From assembly GCA_963556195.1 (NCBI GenBank), contig OY744535.1:87712949-87776948 (forward strand): 64,000 nt of DNA. Reading direction: 5' to 3'. This document shows positions 47,141 to 57,801 of the stretch, one piece after another. This DNA comes from Sepiola atlantica (lineage: Eukaryota > Mollusca > Cephalopoda > Sepiida > Sepiolidae). Position 1 is the stretch's first letter. Every line of letters begins with the position of its first letter. Under the pieces are notes generated by a model, which was not told where the DNA came from, searched no databases, and saw nothing but the letters and a program-made list of their open reading frames with translations. The translations under genes were made by a program, and so were the position numbers.

Positions 47141-49002
47141 ACCAAATGAATGTTAAATGCTGAAAATGCTATGCTTACTTTAGTAAAATACTGATATTTG
47201 TAGAATAAAATAATTGTAACATTCCGAAAAATATTTAATGTCATTAAAATGTTTTTTAAGATTTGTTCAAACTTCATGATATATCGTTTTCTTATGCTAG
47301 ACGACGGTAGGATTGAGCATTATGAAAGCCGAAAAAAGCACATATGATCTCTATTTTTTTTCATTTCCTCGCCCGACAGACGTACATGAATGGCACGCAC
47401 ATGTTCTAAGCAATGTGACACACATTTCTGCAACTTATTCACACACCGTTGCACATTCTTTTGTCTATTTTTTTGGTTAACTGTACATTTTACAAAAAAC
47501 AATCACACTGGTGGCAAACCTTTCTGGTTTAGCATAAAACATATGGTATTTCGAAAGTTCATCACTACCTAAGCGTCTATAAAACTCTGCAGGATGTGTT
47601 ATCATTTGGTTCCATACAATACAAAAGGCAACATAAAAGTGCGTGTTCTAGTCTGCAGAAAAATCATGAGAAACACGTTTTCAATACTTAAATACTTTTT
47701 AAATCTTTTGAAGCTAATAGTAAAATTATGTATGGTTTGAGTAGAACGTAGTTAGCATCTGTCAACTAATATTGCGGAGTTTTCTCGAAGCTTTTCTTTA
47801 ATGAACCCTTCATACAATATAACTAAAAGTTCTGATTGAATTTTATCTCCAAAGACAAAGTTTACATCTTTTTAACAGCCTTATATGAACGTCTACCATT
47901 ACGACGTTATTTCACATAAGCGGGGTGAATAATTAGAATCGCTTTCGGTTCAGAGCTACGTGTTTGAAACTCAGAAGCAGTATTAACCAAACTACTCTTT
48001 GGATTATTAAAATATATTATACAGTGAAATATTTATGAATTAGTCTTTAAAAATACAAGAAAAGTGTGGCCGAGTGCATACATATACACTCTTTTCTCTG
48101 ATACATTGTTTATATACGTTTCAAAAAATCAAATTAACCATTCTTTGGCGTACGATCTTTTCTAAGGCAATTCAGAAAAAAACATTTAATTCTGTATGTT
48201 CTGTCTTCACCAACGCACTTTACAATATGACATAATTAATTTAATAAATAACATTACAGTTCAGCATTATTACAAATATAGTATTGTGTCCTATTAGATA
48301 TTCTCACTGAAAATTAAATCCGATCAGAAATTATGATATTAATTATCATCCGTCAGAAAGTACAATCATAAGTAGTTTTTTTTTTCTCAGAAGACTATGA
48401 GTTCATGATAAGCGTGAACACTATTATGATTAAACCAACGGCTTTTTTTATTTAAGGAGTTTCCACAATGATGAATTTGAAGAACTGCGAGATTGCCAAG
48501 CCTCACCCCTTTCTAACAATGTTACATGACATGATACATCTGACTAATATAGTAGGTACAACTTATTTTAAATATAGCATATTTAAAAGTGTTTATACAA
48601 TTGATTATCGAACCCTCATGTATGCTTACCGCTTACCCTACGTTAATTTCTATCTATCATAGCGTATAATCAAATTATATCATGGTTATTAAGTGAACAG
48701 ACCATGATATGACCATGTGTTAATTACGTTCGAGCGTCACCCTTCAGCTGATAACGTTCTAATATGTGGACATATAAAATACTTGATAAATTTTACAATA
48801 CATTTCTTGTATCAATATTTATAAATTCTTAAGTAGCATAGATTTACTAAAACGTGTATACTACTATTTTAACATACACATCACATAATATTGAATATTC
48901 GATTTGATGAATCCTAAAAATCCCATTTTAATTTCATTTTTCTATTATTAATGCATACATATAATTCCGTCTTACATTCGATGCTATTTTTGTTCTTAAT
49001 CA
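47141..49002. other. AT-rich sequence, nothing recognised
   Basis: GTTTGAAACTC at about 47969 resembles a Pol III B box with upstream GGTTCAGAGCTA, but too little is conserved to call a SINE. Confidence 0.45.
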
Positions 49003-49285
49003 GAAAAAGGGGAAACAGTTCATATTAATTTTTCTTGTCGGTTGTCACGTGATTGCTCATTACAAGTAATTTTTTTAACGGAAAGTTTGTTTGGAAACAA
49101 TCGGCTTTCTAAAAACAAATAAATGGGGAAAACATTAATATTTATTTTTCTTATTGCTTTTCACGTGATCGCTCATTACAGATAAACTGTTTCAACGTCA
49201 ACTTTGTTTAGAAAGTGTCATCGTTTTTGAACAAAAAAGGGAAAGATCATATTGCCTGTTATCACTGAATTGCTCATTAAAGAGA
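49003..49285. repeat. three diverged tandem units of ~115 bp
   Basis: Shared blocks are GGGGAAA, then TTTTTCTT, then (C/T)CACGTGAT(T/C)GCTCATTACA, then an AACTTTGTTT-like block. The CACGTGAT(T/C)GCTCATTA block starts at 49046 and 49162, and in diverged form (CACTGAATTGCTCATTA) at about 49263. Confidence 0.75.
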
Positions 49286-49689
49286 ACCCTAACACCAAAT
49301 AAGCTTTTAAAACTATTATTGGTGAATTGAAAACAAATACAAAAAATATTAATGTGGAGCTGCAGTGATGTGCTTTGATAAGTCCCTATTAAATATGTAT
49401 TACTGTTTAATATATGCAATTATACTATAAGGTACACTGAACAATACAATTATAAAGAAGAGTTAATATAGTTTTACTTATATGTTGGTATCTAAGTACT
49501 TCATAAGCTGACCATCTCACCTGAGTTGCATAGTCCTGGGCACTCTTAATGATGAGACTCTTAAAATGACAGGATTGTATCTTACCTCTTGGGGAGAAGG
49601 CCATCTTTAGCCTTTGTTTGAGCGCGATGGTGTCGAGATAAAAAACACTGGTTTCTGGTTAGCCATGTAACCAGTTTAGCGGTAGTTTT
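49286..49689. other. nothing recognised; may include the LINE 5' UTR
   Basis: Composition becomes more balanced from about 49560, so the 5' UTR of the following LINE may begin there. Confidence 0.35.
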
Positions 49690-49829
49690 TTTCGTCAGCC
49701 AGGGGATTGAATGTTAGTAGTTGGATCTCTTTCAAGTTCCGTTTGTCTTGAAGTGAGGTTACCTTTTTCTCCATTTTTTATTATAATGCCTTCTACATAT
49801 CCACACAACACACATCTTAGTATTTCCTA

Positions 49830-50360
49830 TACTAACATCAGGTGCCTCAGGTCAAACGTTCCTGATGTGCAGTCCTTTCTCCTGGCAAAATCGGCTATCA
49901 TCATTGATTTCTATGAGACTAATCTGGATGATTTCATTGATAGCAATGATCTACATGTGGATTGTTATTTGCTTTCTCTGCTTAAACTTTTCTACTCATT
50001 TGCATGGTCTTGCTTTTTTTTCGCAAGGATTCCCCCCTATGACACGTGTACCCACCCTTTACTCTAATGGGTGTGGTTTCATCTGTATGAGGGTGGTATT
50101 GTTGCACTCTGCTACTATTTGCTTTTTGTGTACCGCCCTTCTTCTGACAATGAATCTGTTGTGATGCTGTATCCAGCAATATTTATGATGCATTGCAGAT
50201 TACTCCGTCATGCTCAATCTTGGTGATTCATGCTCATCATTCTGACTTAACTTTTCTCTGTCTTATGACGTGCCCTTACTAGTCACCTTCCGCACAAGTT
50301 TTCCTGATAATGATGTTCATAAACCATCCTTACTTGATCTGTTATCACTTCTGTTCCTGA
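49830..50360 (+). pseudogene. LINE endonuclease remnant
   Basis: Begins SYTNIRCLRSNVPDVQSFLL and goes on to DFYETNLDDFIDSNDLHVD, where ETN holds the catalytic Glu. Past 49970 frameshifts break it up, but LPTTSFSDNDVHKPSLLDLL-like residues remain near 50290-50345. Inactive. Confidence 0.7.
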
Positions 50361-50524
50361 CTCATGTTAGATTTTGTCTTCTCCTCTATTAAGTTGTTTC
50401 TAATCGTGTTGTTTGTGATGTTGAGATCATTTTTACGGTAACATCTTCTATTGATCGTCCCTCCCATAGGAAGACGTTCCACTACAGCAGGGCTGAATGG
50501 CATGGGCTTCGAAGCTTACAATAT

Positions 50525-51062
50525 AATGTTACGTTCCATAAGGTTTTATATTTGGTATGTCTCCGAACGCTGCTGCTAGGGAGGTTACTGACTGGCTTCT
50601 TGTTGGAATTGACACCTTCGTTTGTCATCGTAAGTTTCAAACCAAACCTTATTATCCTCCATAGTTGTCATCTGTTTGTGCTTCTGTCATTTCCCATCGT
50701 AATCATTACTTTAACCAGTATCGTCAGGATAATTGTGAGAATTCTAGACAATCCTACAGAAAAGCTAGCAATGCCTGAAAGAAAGCAATCTACGAGGTTA
50801 AGTCTAGCTACTCTCAAAAGATGTGTGACTCTATCTAATCACAAATTGTTGGCTCTCGTGATTTTTGGAGAATCTGCAATATTGTTATTAATAGTGGAAA
50901 TCTGCTACCCTTCCTCTTTTAATGGTGTTCAGAATATTTCATTCTATATAACGTTCGATGGTGTTTCATATTTGGTATGTCTCGGAACGATGCCGCTAGG
51001 AAGGTTATTGGCTGACTTCTTGTTGGAAATGCCACCTCCATTCCACATCGTATGCTTAAAAT
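50525..51062 (+). repeat. internal duplication in the LINE linker
   Basis: 50533-50650 is repeated at 50961-51072 in diverged form. Shared landmarks are ATATTTGGTATGTCTC, CGCTAGGRAGGTTA-like and GACTTCTTGTTGGAA-like. The copies are 428 bp apart. Confidence 0.65.
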
Positions 51063-52060
51063 AAAACTTCATTTTTCTCTCTTCGATCTCTGGTTGTCTA
51101 AGTATTGTTTCCCTTCTTGTTAGAAGGAGTCTTCTGTGTTTCCTATCTTAAGAAATGCGGGTGATCGGTCAGACGCAATGAAGAATTGATCGGTTAGTCT
51201 CCTCTCCGTTATTAGCAAAGTTTTGGAAGGTTGCTAAATGGCAATCTTGTTCATTTTCTGGAAAGTCTGGTCCTCTTTAGTGATGTTCATTATGCCGTTC
51301 GTGGGTTTCGTTTAACTGCTGATCTTTAACTGTTGTAACTGAGCTGATCTGTCAGGTTATGGATAAGTCAATAGAAATTAAAACCACTGCGCTTGACATT
51401 CCGAAGGCGTTCGACAGAGGCTGGCATTCTGGTCTTCAAAGCACACTTCAGGGTTATGGTATTAAGGTGAGGTTCTTGTTTCTGATCGAAGCTTGCAAGT
51501 AAATTTGGACGGTGTCTCTTCTATCTGTTTTACTATCAATGATAGTGTTCTTCAGGGCTCTATTCTAGACACAACACTGTTTCTTCTCTATAGAAATTCT
51601 CTTCCAGAGAATAGTGTTCAGAAAATTAACATCTATGCTGACGTACCACTCTCTATTCTTGTGTTGCTTCTCACCCATCTCTCTCGGATCAGTCGAAATA
51701 TGCAGCTGATCTCGAAGTTTACTCGGGTTCAGTTGTGTACGAAATCAATTCTTTAATATAATATAATTTATACTCAACTTGTGTCATTCAATCGTAGGTG
51801 TGCCTCCTTTTTTCCTGAGATTCTCGTAGATGGACCTGCTCTTGAGGAGAAATCGACTCTGAAACTTCACTCATCATATCTGTTTCTCTTAAAGTCGGTT
51901 CTTTCTATCGCTCCAAACACTTTCCTTCACATGAAGCTATTATCTAACTCTACAAACTCACAACCAAATAATGTATGGAGTACTGTTGTCATATTCCACC
52001 TGTTAATATTGCTCCAATTTCAAGGTTTTCCTTAAACTGCAGAAACGTATATTGGTCTTT
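50540..52060 (+). pseudogene. LINE linker and reverse transcriptase remnant
   Basis: In one frame from 50550: MSPNAAAREVTDWLLVGIDT, typical of the jockey linker. Around 51125: SSVFPILRNAGDRSDAM (RT entry). Around 51385: TALDIPKAFDRGWHSGL (motif A). Around 51550: LQGSILDTTLFLLYRNSLPE (motif B, where PQGSVLGP is usual). Around 51630: INIYADVPLS, where the catalytic YADD has lost its second Asp. Inactive. Confidence 0.72.
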
Positions 52061-52080
52061 CTAAAGACTAAGGTATTTGC

Positions 52081-53159
52081 GATAATCATAGTTGTTCTTG
52101 GTAACTCCTTACATTTAATGGCGTACTGCCTTGTCTGAAGAAAAAGAGCGCTAAAACAATTGTTTAAAACATATATTATTTTATTAGCAACATCGTCAAG
52201 TTAAAATGTACATAAATTATGAAATATTTATTTACAATAACTTACTACATAGAGAGGAATATTATAACTATTTCTATCAGAATTATAACCGTTACTAATT
52301 TGTTTAAAATCTTCAATCAAATCACGTCTCGTACATCTATTGAATTTTGTAGTACATTTAATTGTATAAATCTCGCTCTGTACCTGTGATATGTTATGTG
52401 TTATCATTCTTCGTAACATCGACTTTGATCGCAATATGGTGTTGTTTAATACAAGGTAACTAGAGGGATAACTATCTCAGCACTTATAAACCCAATTCCC
52501 CGAACAACACCGTTTTGTAAAAATGTAATGTATCATCATGAGGATTGGAATACAGATATGATGATACTAAATCTTATGTCTAGACTCCTTTTTTCAAATT
52601 TTAATCAACATCAATAAACTGATTGTTGTTCTAGTACACATCTAAGATTGAAGGTTTAAGCTAAAGTGATCGTAAGAAGAAATTGAAATTAAAGGATCTC
52701 GTTTATTGGTTCCTACTGACAATATATCAACGGTAATGCTAATGTTACGCATCTAACTCTATCAATGGAAGGTTGTGCCCATAGTATGCTTCCTAAACAC
52801 GTTAAAATACTATATAAAACTGAATTTCGAAAAAAATATTCATCATATGTTAACATATTTATATAGATAATACAGCTAAAAATGGCCCTAATTATCACCC
52901 ATTATTTATAGTAAATCTGCCCTGAAATTTATAATAATCGGCTAATTAGTTTAGGAGTGAATCATGTAAAGAAAACTCGATAAAGATGTACACATACGTA
53001 ACTTTATATAAAGACAGATGAATCGTTCTTAACAAAAATATTTTATAATTCATAGTATTATCAGCTTGTACGACCCTTGCTTATTAGCTATATATTTTAT
53101 TTTACTTATATTCAACTGTTTTTCTTTTCTTCGATTTTTGTATGCGATTTTCTTTTTAA
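52081..53159. other. AT-rich sequence, nothing recognised
   Basis: No supported feature. Confidence 0.5.
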
Positions 53160-54515
53160 CGTAGTTCACCATAAACAAAGCAGGCCGCCACTATAGACGT
53201 AAAGGGCTACTGAGAAAAAGAAAAGGAGAGAAGGTCGGTGCGGTCAACCTAGATTGGGATCTGCGCAGCGAGGTGTCTGTCTACACTAGTTTTAAATTTC
53301 TGCATGTCTGTACTGTTGGGGAAACAGGGGGCATGAAGGGAGTTCCAGAGGCCAGCAGTACGAGGAAAGAAGCTATTTGAGTAGAAGGCTCTCCGACATT
53401 AGGGGACCTCCACAGTGAATGAATGAGATTTAGTTGATTGTCGAGTTAGTCTAGTGAATTTACGTCGAGGGGGCACCAGAGTAGCCAATTCATCGGAGCA
53501 TAATCCATTGAAGTATTTGTAAAACAAGCACAAGGATGCTACATTGCGGCGATGGGACAGAGGCTGGAGCTTGGTTGACTGTGAGGGACCTATTAGGTTG
53601 GCGATTCTTTTTTGGACCTTGTAAAGGAGGGAGAGACTAGTAGATGATGCACCAGCCCAGATGTGATAACAATACTCCATGCATGGGCGGATGGTGGCTT
53701 TGTAGAGATACAGGATAATGTCAAGTGTGAGGAGTTTACTAGCACGATAGAGGGAACCAACCTTCTTTGCGGCAGCTTTGGCAATGTCTTCAATGCATTT
53801 GTTCCAATTCATGTTACCTGTGAAGGATAGGCCGAGGAGTTTTAATGATGAACTCTCATGTAGGGTGTTATTTGCGATGACAATCGGTGGTTTAAAAGGT
53901 TCCTTGTAGTTATTGAAGGAAAGGAGTGTTGTCTTTGCGACACTAAAAGTTACCAACCATTTATGACCCCAATCCACTACAGCTTGGAGGTCATTTTCTA
54001 AAGATTCAGCCATTGTCTCAGATATGATTGCGTCGGTTTTTCCAACATGGCGAGAGTAAAGGGGAATGTCATCAGCAGATAAACCAATCTCAGACTCTAT
54101 GCTATCAGGGAGATCGTTTATATAGATCAGGAACAACAATGGTCTAAGAATAGATCCCTGGGGTACACCAGCATTTATGTCATGTTGCTAAGATGAACGG
54201 CCATCGAGGGCAACCTGGATTTTTCTTTTCTCTAGGAAGGATCTAATTATATTAAGTAATTGCCTAGTAATACCGTATGATCGTATTTTCAGGAGGAGCC
54301 CTTTTATGCCATACCTTGTCAAAGGCCTTGGATATATCAAGCGCTACAGCCCTAGCTTCACCTGCCTTGTCGAGTGTATGATACATGCGTTCAGAGATGA
54401 CCGTTATCATGTCTGCAGTAGATCGTGCTTGTCTTAATCCATACTGGCGGTAAGAAAGAAGTTTAGCATTAGCTAGGTGTCGTACTATCGCTAGATTGAT
54501 AGATTGAATGTAATG
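53160..54515 (-). mobile_element. 5'-truncated jockey-like LINE
   Basis: Very close to 26110-27480 in sequence and orientation, with the same 3' UTR (AAACAAAGCAGGCCGCCACT). Truncated at about 54515 in the RT fingers. This is the usual outcome of incomplete target-primed reverse transcription. No clear target duplication was seen. Confidence 0.88.
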
Positions 54516-54518
54516 CAT
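53399..54518 (-). pseudogene. jockey-like reverse transcriptase fragment
   Basis: Two frames. 54518-54264 holds LAIVRHLANAKLLSYRQYGL and ALDISKAFDKVWHKR (motif A). After a frameshift and a stop near 54190, 54139-53399 begins LFLIYINDLPDSI and has GLSADDIPLYSRH, where both catalytic Asp residues remain but the preceding F is S. It then covers the thumb and ends in KFTRLTRQSTKSHSFTVEVP. The nearby older-looking copy lost a catalytic Asp (FADN); this one did not, so the two decayed independently. Confidence 0.85.
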
Positions 54519-55924
54519 TTATATTGCTTGCTTTATTTTACATATTCAACTGATAACATCTCCCTCAATTTCAAATATAAGTTTCGTAAATGATACATCC
54601 AAGATGTGGTACACTATTTCCGACTGATATAAACCAATTAATCTTTGGAAATATTTCATAATTAATTCATATTAACGCTACAATACAGAGTAGTGTACAG
54701 AGAGTAAGCAGTGGTGCTCGTAGCAACGCATATTTTTTTATTTTAAAGCGTCGTACTCTTTATAGAAATATGAGGCATTGTATAGATTCGATGTAAGATA
54801 AAGCAGAGCATGATTAATTCGACATCTGGCGATGTACAAGTCGTACACAACTGCCCAATAAGTATTGCTCGGTCATATATAACGTGCATCAAGTTTACCT
54901 ATATTGGTCCAACAGAAATGTTCTGGCTATTTGATTGATATTTTTCATAAAAGTAAGTTAGGCAAATCTCCTGCCTCTACCAGTACAACTATTGATTTCG
55001 ATCTAAACACGAGGTGTTGCCTTCCATAGCTAACACGAATCATCCTCATATAGTTTCACAATATATCTTGTGTTAGGGGTCTATCTTCAAAAGTATTGCA
55101 GAAGTGTATTACATATTTCTATTTTATGCACGTCTAGCGTGAACACAGAACCTACGATATTATTGTACCATATATAGACAACACATATACAACTCTTTAA
55201 TTCTAACCCGAAAGTCAGGAACATGTATTATAGTTTGAGTATAACGTTTGACACAAAAGCGATGCTATTTTAAAATTACTATTGATTAAATTAATCTTTG
55301 ACGATAGGGCGATGCTATTTTTGCAGAACTAGATTTGTGGAAGTGATAATAGACGTACGAATATTAAATTGCATTTATTATTATAGAGATACTACACATC
55401 TAAAATATAAGTGACGGGAAAGTTTACTTAAAAAATAATAATTTTAAATGAATAACATAATAACACTACACATGGGCAGGATTCACTATAGAATTCCTCC
55501 CTCCCCCATGATATAATTGGGTTTCGTTCACAATCAGTTCGAATTGACAGTTTTCTAGAGGTAGAATGTTCAATCTGTCATATGTGCGATTATAATAAGG
55601 AATAATACTAATTTGAACATTTACTCGGTCATGGCGAATTAAATATAAAACGCTACCCAGATTGATTTATATTATTACTTTTGTTAGCCTTAATAACGAA
55701 TATGTCCACTGAAGCGTTTACTATGATAATAACCAGATTAGATGATTGACAACTTAGATAGAGTATTTGTTTGGATTACATTTACACTTGTGCATATTTG
55801 ATACGGTCGAAGAAACAGTTCAAGACAATTGAAAAGGCAACCAGTTAAAATAAATAAGTTATCAGAAAAGAAGAAAATATGCTTGAATCTAAAGAATCAT
55901 ACAATAAAGAAGGGATAATGCTGC
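54516..55924. other. AT-rich sequence, nothing recognised
   Basis: Only a short direct repeat, AAAGCGATGCTATTTT and AGGGCGATGCTATTTTT (about 55256 and 55305). Confidence 0.5.
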
Positions 55925-56110
55925 TAGTTGGTGGGTCGCTGATATTTTTGTTGATGCAATAGCAGTAAGTCAATCAGGGAATATTCAGTAATTCTTTTGT
56001 TGCATGCTTTCCAATAGAGAGGCTTGTGTTTGGTGCAGCAACACAGATGGTGTAACAGTGCTCCATGCACGTCGAAAAGTGGTTCATAAAGATATAGGAT
56101 ACTTACAGAT
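55925..56110 (-). mobile_element. degenerate jockey-like RT fragment
   Basis: On the minus strand ILYLYEPLFDVHGALLHHLC aligns with ILYLYKATIRPCMEYCYHIW of the copy at 53.7 kb, and KACNKRITEYSLIDLL with the following segment. Strongly diverged; both ends missing. Confidence 0.5.
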
Positions 56111-56199
56111 ATTATTACTTTCCGAGCGCAGTAGACCGAGTTCAAAAGTGTAATATAGATTATACCATCCCTTCCGATAAAGTTCTTCAGTAATAAAAT

Positions 56200-56260
56200 A
56201 TTGACATAAAAGTGTTCGAGGGGGTACATCGACCGTCACGTTGTGAATATACCAAGCACT
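56200..56260 (+). repeat. dispersed ~200-bp repeat, copy e (partial)
   Basis: Contains GGGGGTACATCGACCGTCAC and GTTGTGAATATAC, matching the core of copies a-d with GAAAC changed to GTCAC. Confidence 0.4.
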
Positions 56261-56753
56261 TTGTAAAAAGTATGATTTATCCAAAAAATGTATTATGTCG
56301 TGAATGTAGTTTTCTTTGAACTTGAAATAATTGCAATTGTCATTGGTAACAATATTCTCAAGTTATTGGCATCATCACTCATGAAATCATACGAACTATA
56401 TGTATTGTTTCTCAGAAACTAAAATAATAAGTACAAATAGAATGACACTGCTTTAGCACAATCAAAAAAGAAAAGATATAAATAGCAAAGAGTATCATTA
56501 TGAGATCTATTTACAAAGTAAAATCAGACAAACCCCAACAGAGAATGGCAATCAAAAGTCAACACTCTAGAGACTAACACAAACTTAACATGGAACAATT
56601 AAACACTAATAAGAATCCTATAGCACAATTTCAGCATAAAAATACCTCGAAGCAGAGCAGTTTCGTTTCCTGATGTGTAATAACCATATGATTTCATTAA
56701 TAATTACTTTCGATTAATAACTGAAAAGCTTTGTAATATTCTTGAATCATCAT

Positions 56754-56755
<2 letters not shown>

Positions 56756-56795
<40 letters not shown>
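56756..56795. repeat. (TA)n microsatellite
   Basis: About 40 bp of TA, 75 bp left of FB3. Confidence 0.94.
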
Positions 56796-56798
<3 letters not shown>

Positions 56799-56867
56799 AA
56801 TATTCTTAAAAATACAGAATTCGTCTTTTTTATTAAACCTTTTTATTTTTAAAACATTCTCGTGTTT

Positions 56868-57625
56868 TTTTTTGTATTAAAATCCCCAAAAGAAAATAAT
56901 AAATAGTAATAGGTTTCAAAAAGGTTTTCTATTCTTCGTCCAATCATCCCCAGGTGTCAAAAGCAAATGAATAAAAAGCTGTAGAAAGAAGAGGAATTTT
57001 CTAAAGACGGCGAGGAAATGACAACGAAGGTTTGATTCTCATTATTCCAGGAAAGACGGGGACTATTTTAATTTAGCGACGCTGGAGTCACATCACAAAA
57101 TAAAATCGTATTGCGTAAGGCATTTTCAAATATTGTCACTTGTTTAATACGTGGTGTTATAAATATTATGTTGTTGTGTGTGCATGTAGATAGCTTCTAG
57201 TATTTAAATAAAAAGTTATCCCCCTCCCTCTTATTTAAGACATATTCTAGTTAACAACACTAGAATAATGCATTCCAAAACCAATTTCAAAAAATAAAAA
57301 TACTGGAATATATCTATATGAAAACGCAACCAACTCAAATTAATAACATCACGTATGAAACCAGTGGTAGCATTTAAAAAGGCTAAACATAATGCCTATT
57401 TATTCTGTGATGCTACTCTAGCGACGCTGAATAATAATCGTCAACGACTTACTTAGAACAATGCTAAAAATAATTCGCTTTATTTTCACCGACGTCTTTC
57501 AAAAAAAATTATCGTGTTTTAAAGCTTATTTGTTCACTTGCTGTTGACACCCGAGGAGGATTCGACGAAGAATCGAAATCGTGCGTGTAACCTATGGAAC
57601 ACTTATTTGTTTTAATACAAAAGTA
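56868..57625. mobile_element. foldback (palindromic) element FB3, diverged
   Basis: The two halves are inverse over nearly the whole length, at perhaps 70% identity by eye. Paired landmarks are TTTGTATTAAAA (56871) with TTTTAATACAAA (57610); AGGTGTCAAAAGCAAATGAA (56952) with its inverse near 57540; GCGACGCTGGAGTCACATCA (57077) with its inverse near 57415; and TAATACGTGGTGTTAT (57145) with its inverse at 57341. The centre, 57248-57270, is itself a hairpin (ATTCTAGT/ACTAGAAT). On the right arm CCGAGGA, stem GATTC/GAATC, GAAA occupies 57551-57578; the left arm has the counterpart CTGGGGA...GAAA (minus 56953-56926). TA tracts flank it. Confidence 0.75.
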
Positions 57626-57729
57626 CAGTCAGAAAAATTGCACAAATGAAAAAGTATAATTCAACAGACGAATAATGTTAGTGTTTACAATATATAAATG
57701 AATACGAAAATGTTAACTAAACAAACATA

Positions 57730-57730
<1 letters not shown>

Positions 57731-57797
<67 letters not shown>
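57731..57797. repeat. (TA)n microsatellite
   Basis: 67 bp of TA, about 105 bp right of FB3. Confidence 0.95.

Positions 57798-57801
<4 letters not shown>

Larger units (their letters stand above)
49690..52080 (+). mobile_element. jockey-like LINE of a second subfamily, heavily decayed
   Basis: On the plus strand the order is endonuclease (49830-50360), linker (50540-51120), RT (51120-51740) and thumb/C-terminal region (51770-52080). The protein is related to, but clearly different from, the minus-strand jockey-like copies here, and it lies in the opposite orientation. Frameshifts are frequent. A segment of about 100 bp in the linker is duplicated. Confidence 0.75.

Noticed and set aside
47930..48010. 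SINE suggested by GGTTCAGAGCTACGTGTTTGAAACTC
   Set aside because: Too short and too diverged; no body or tail found.
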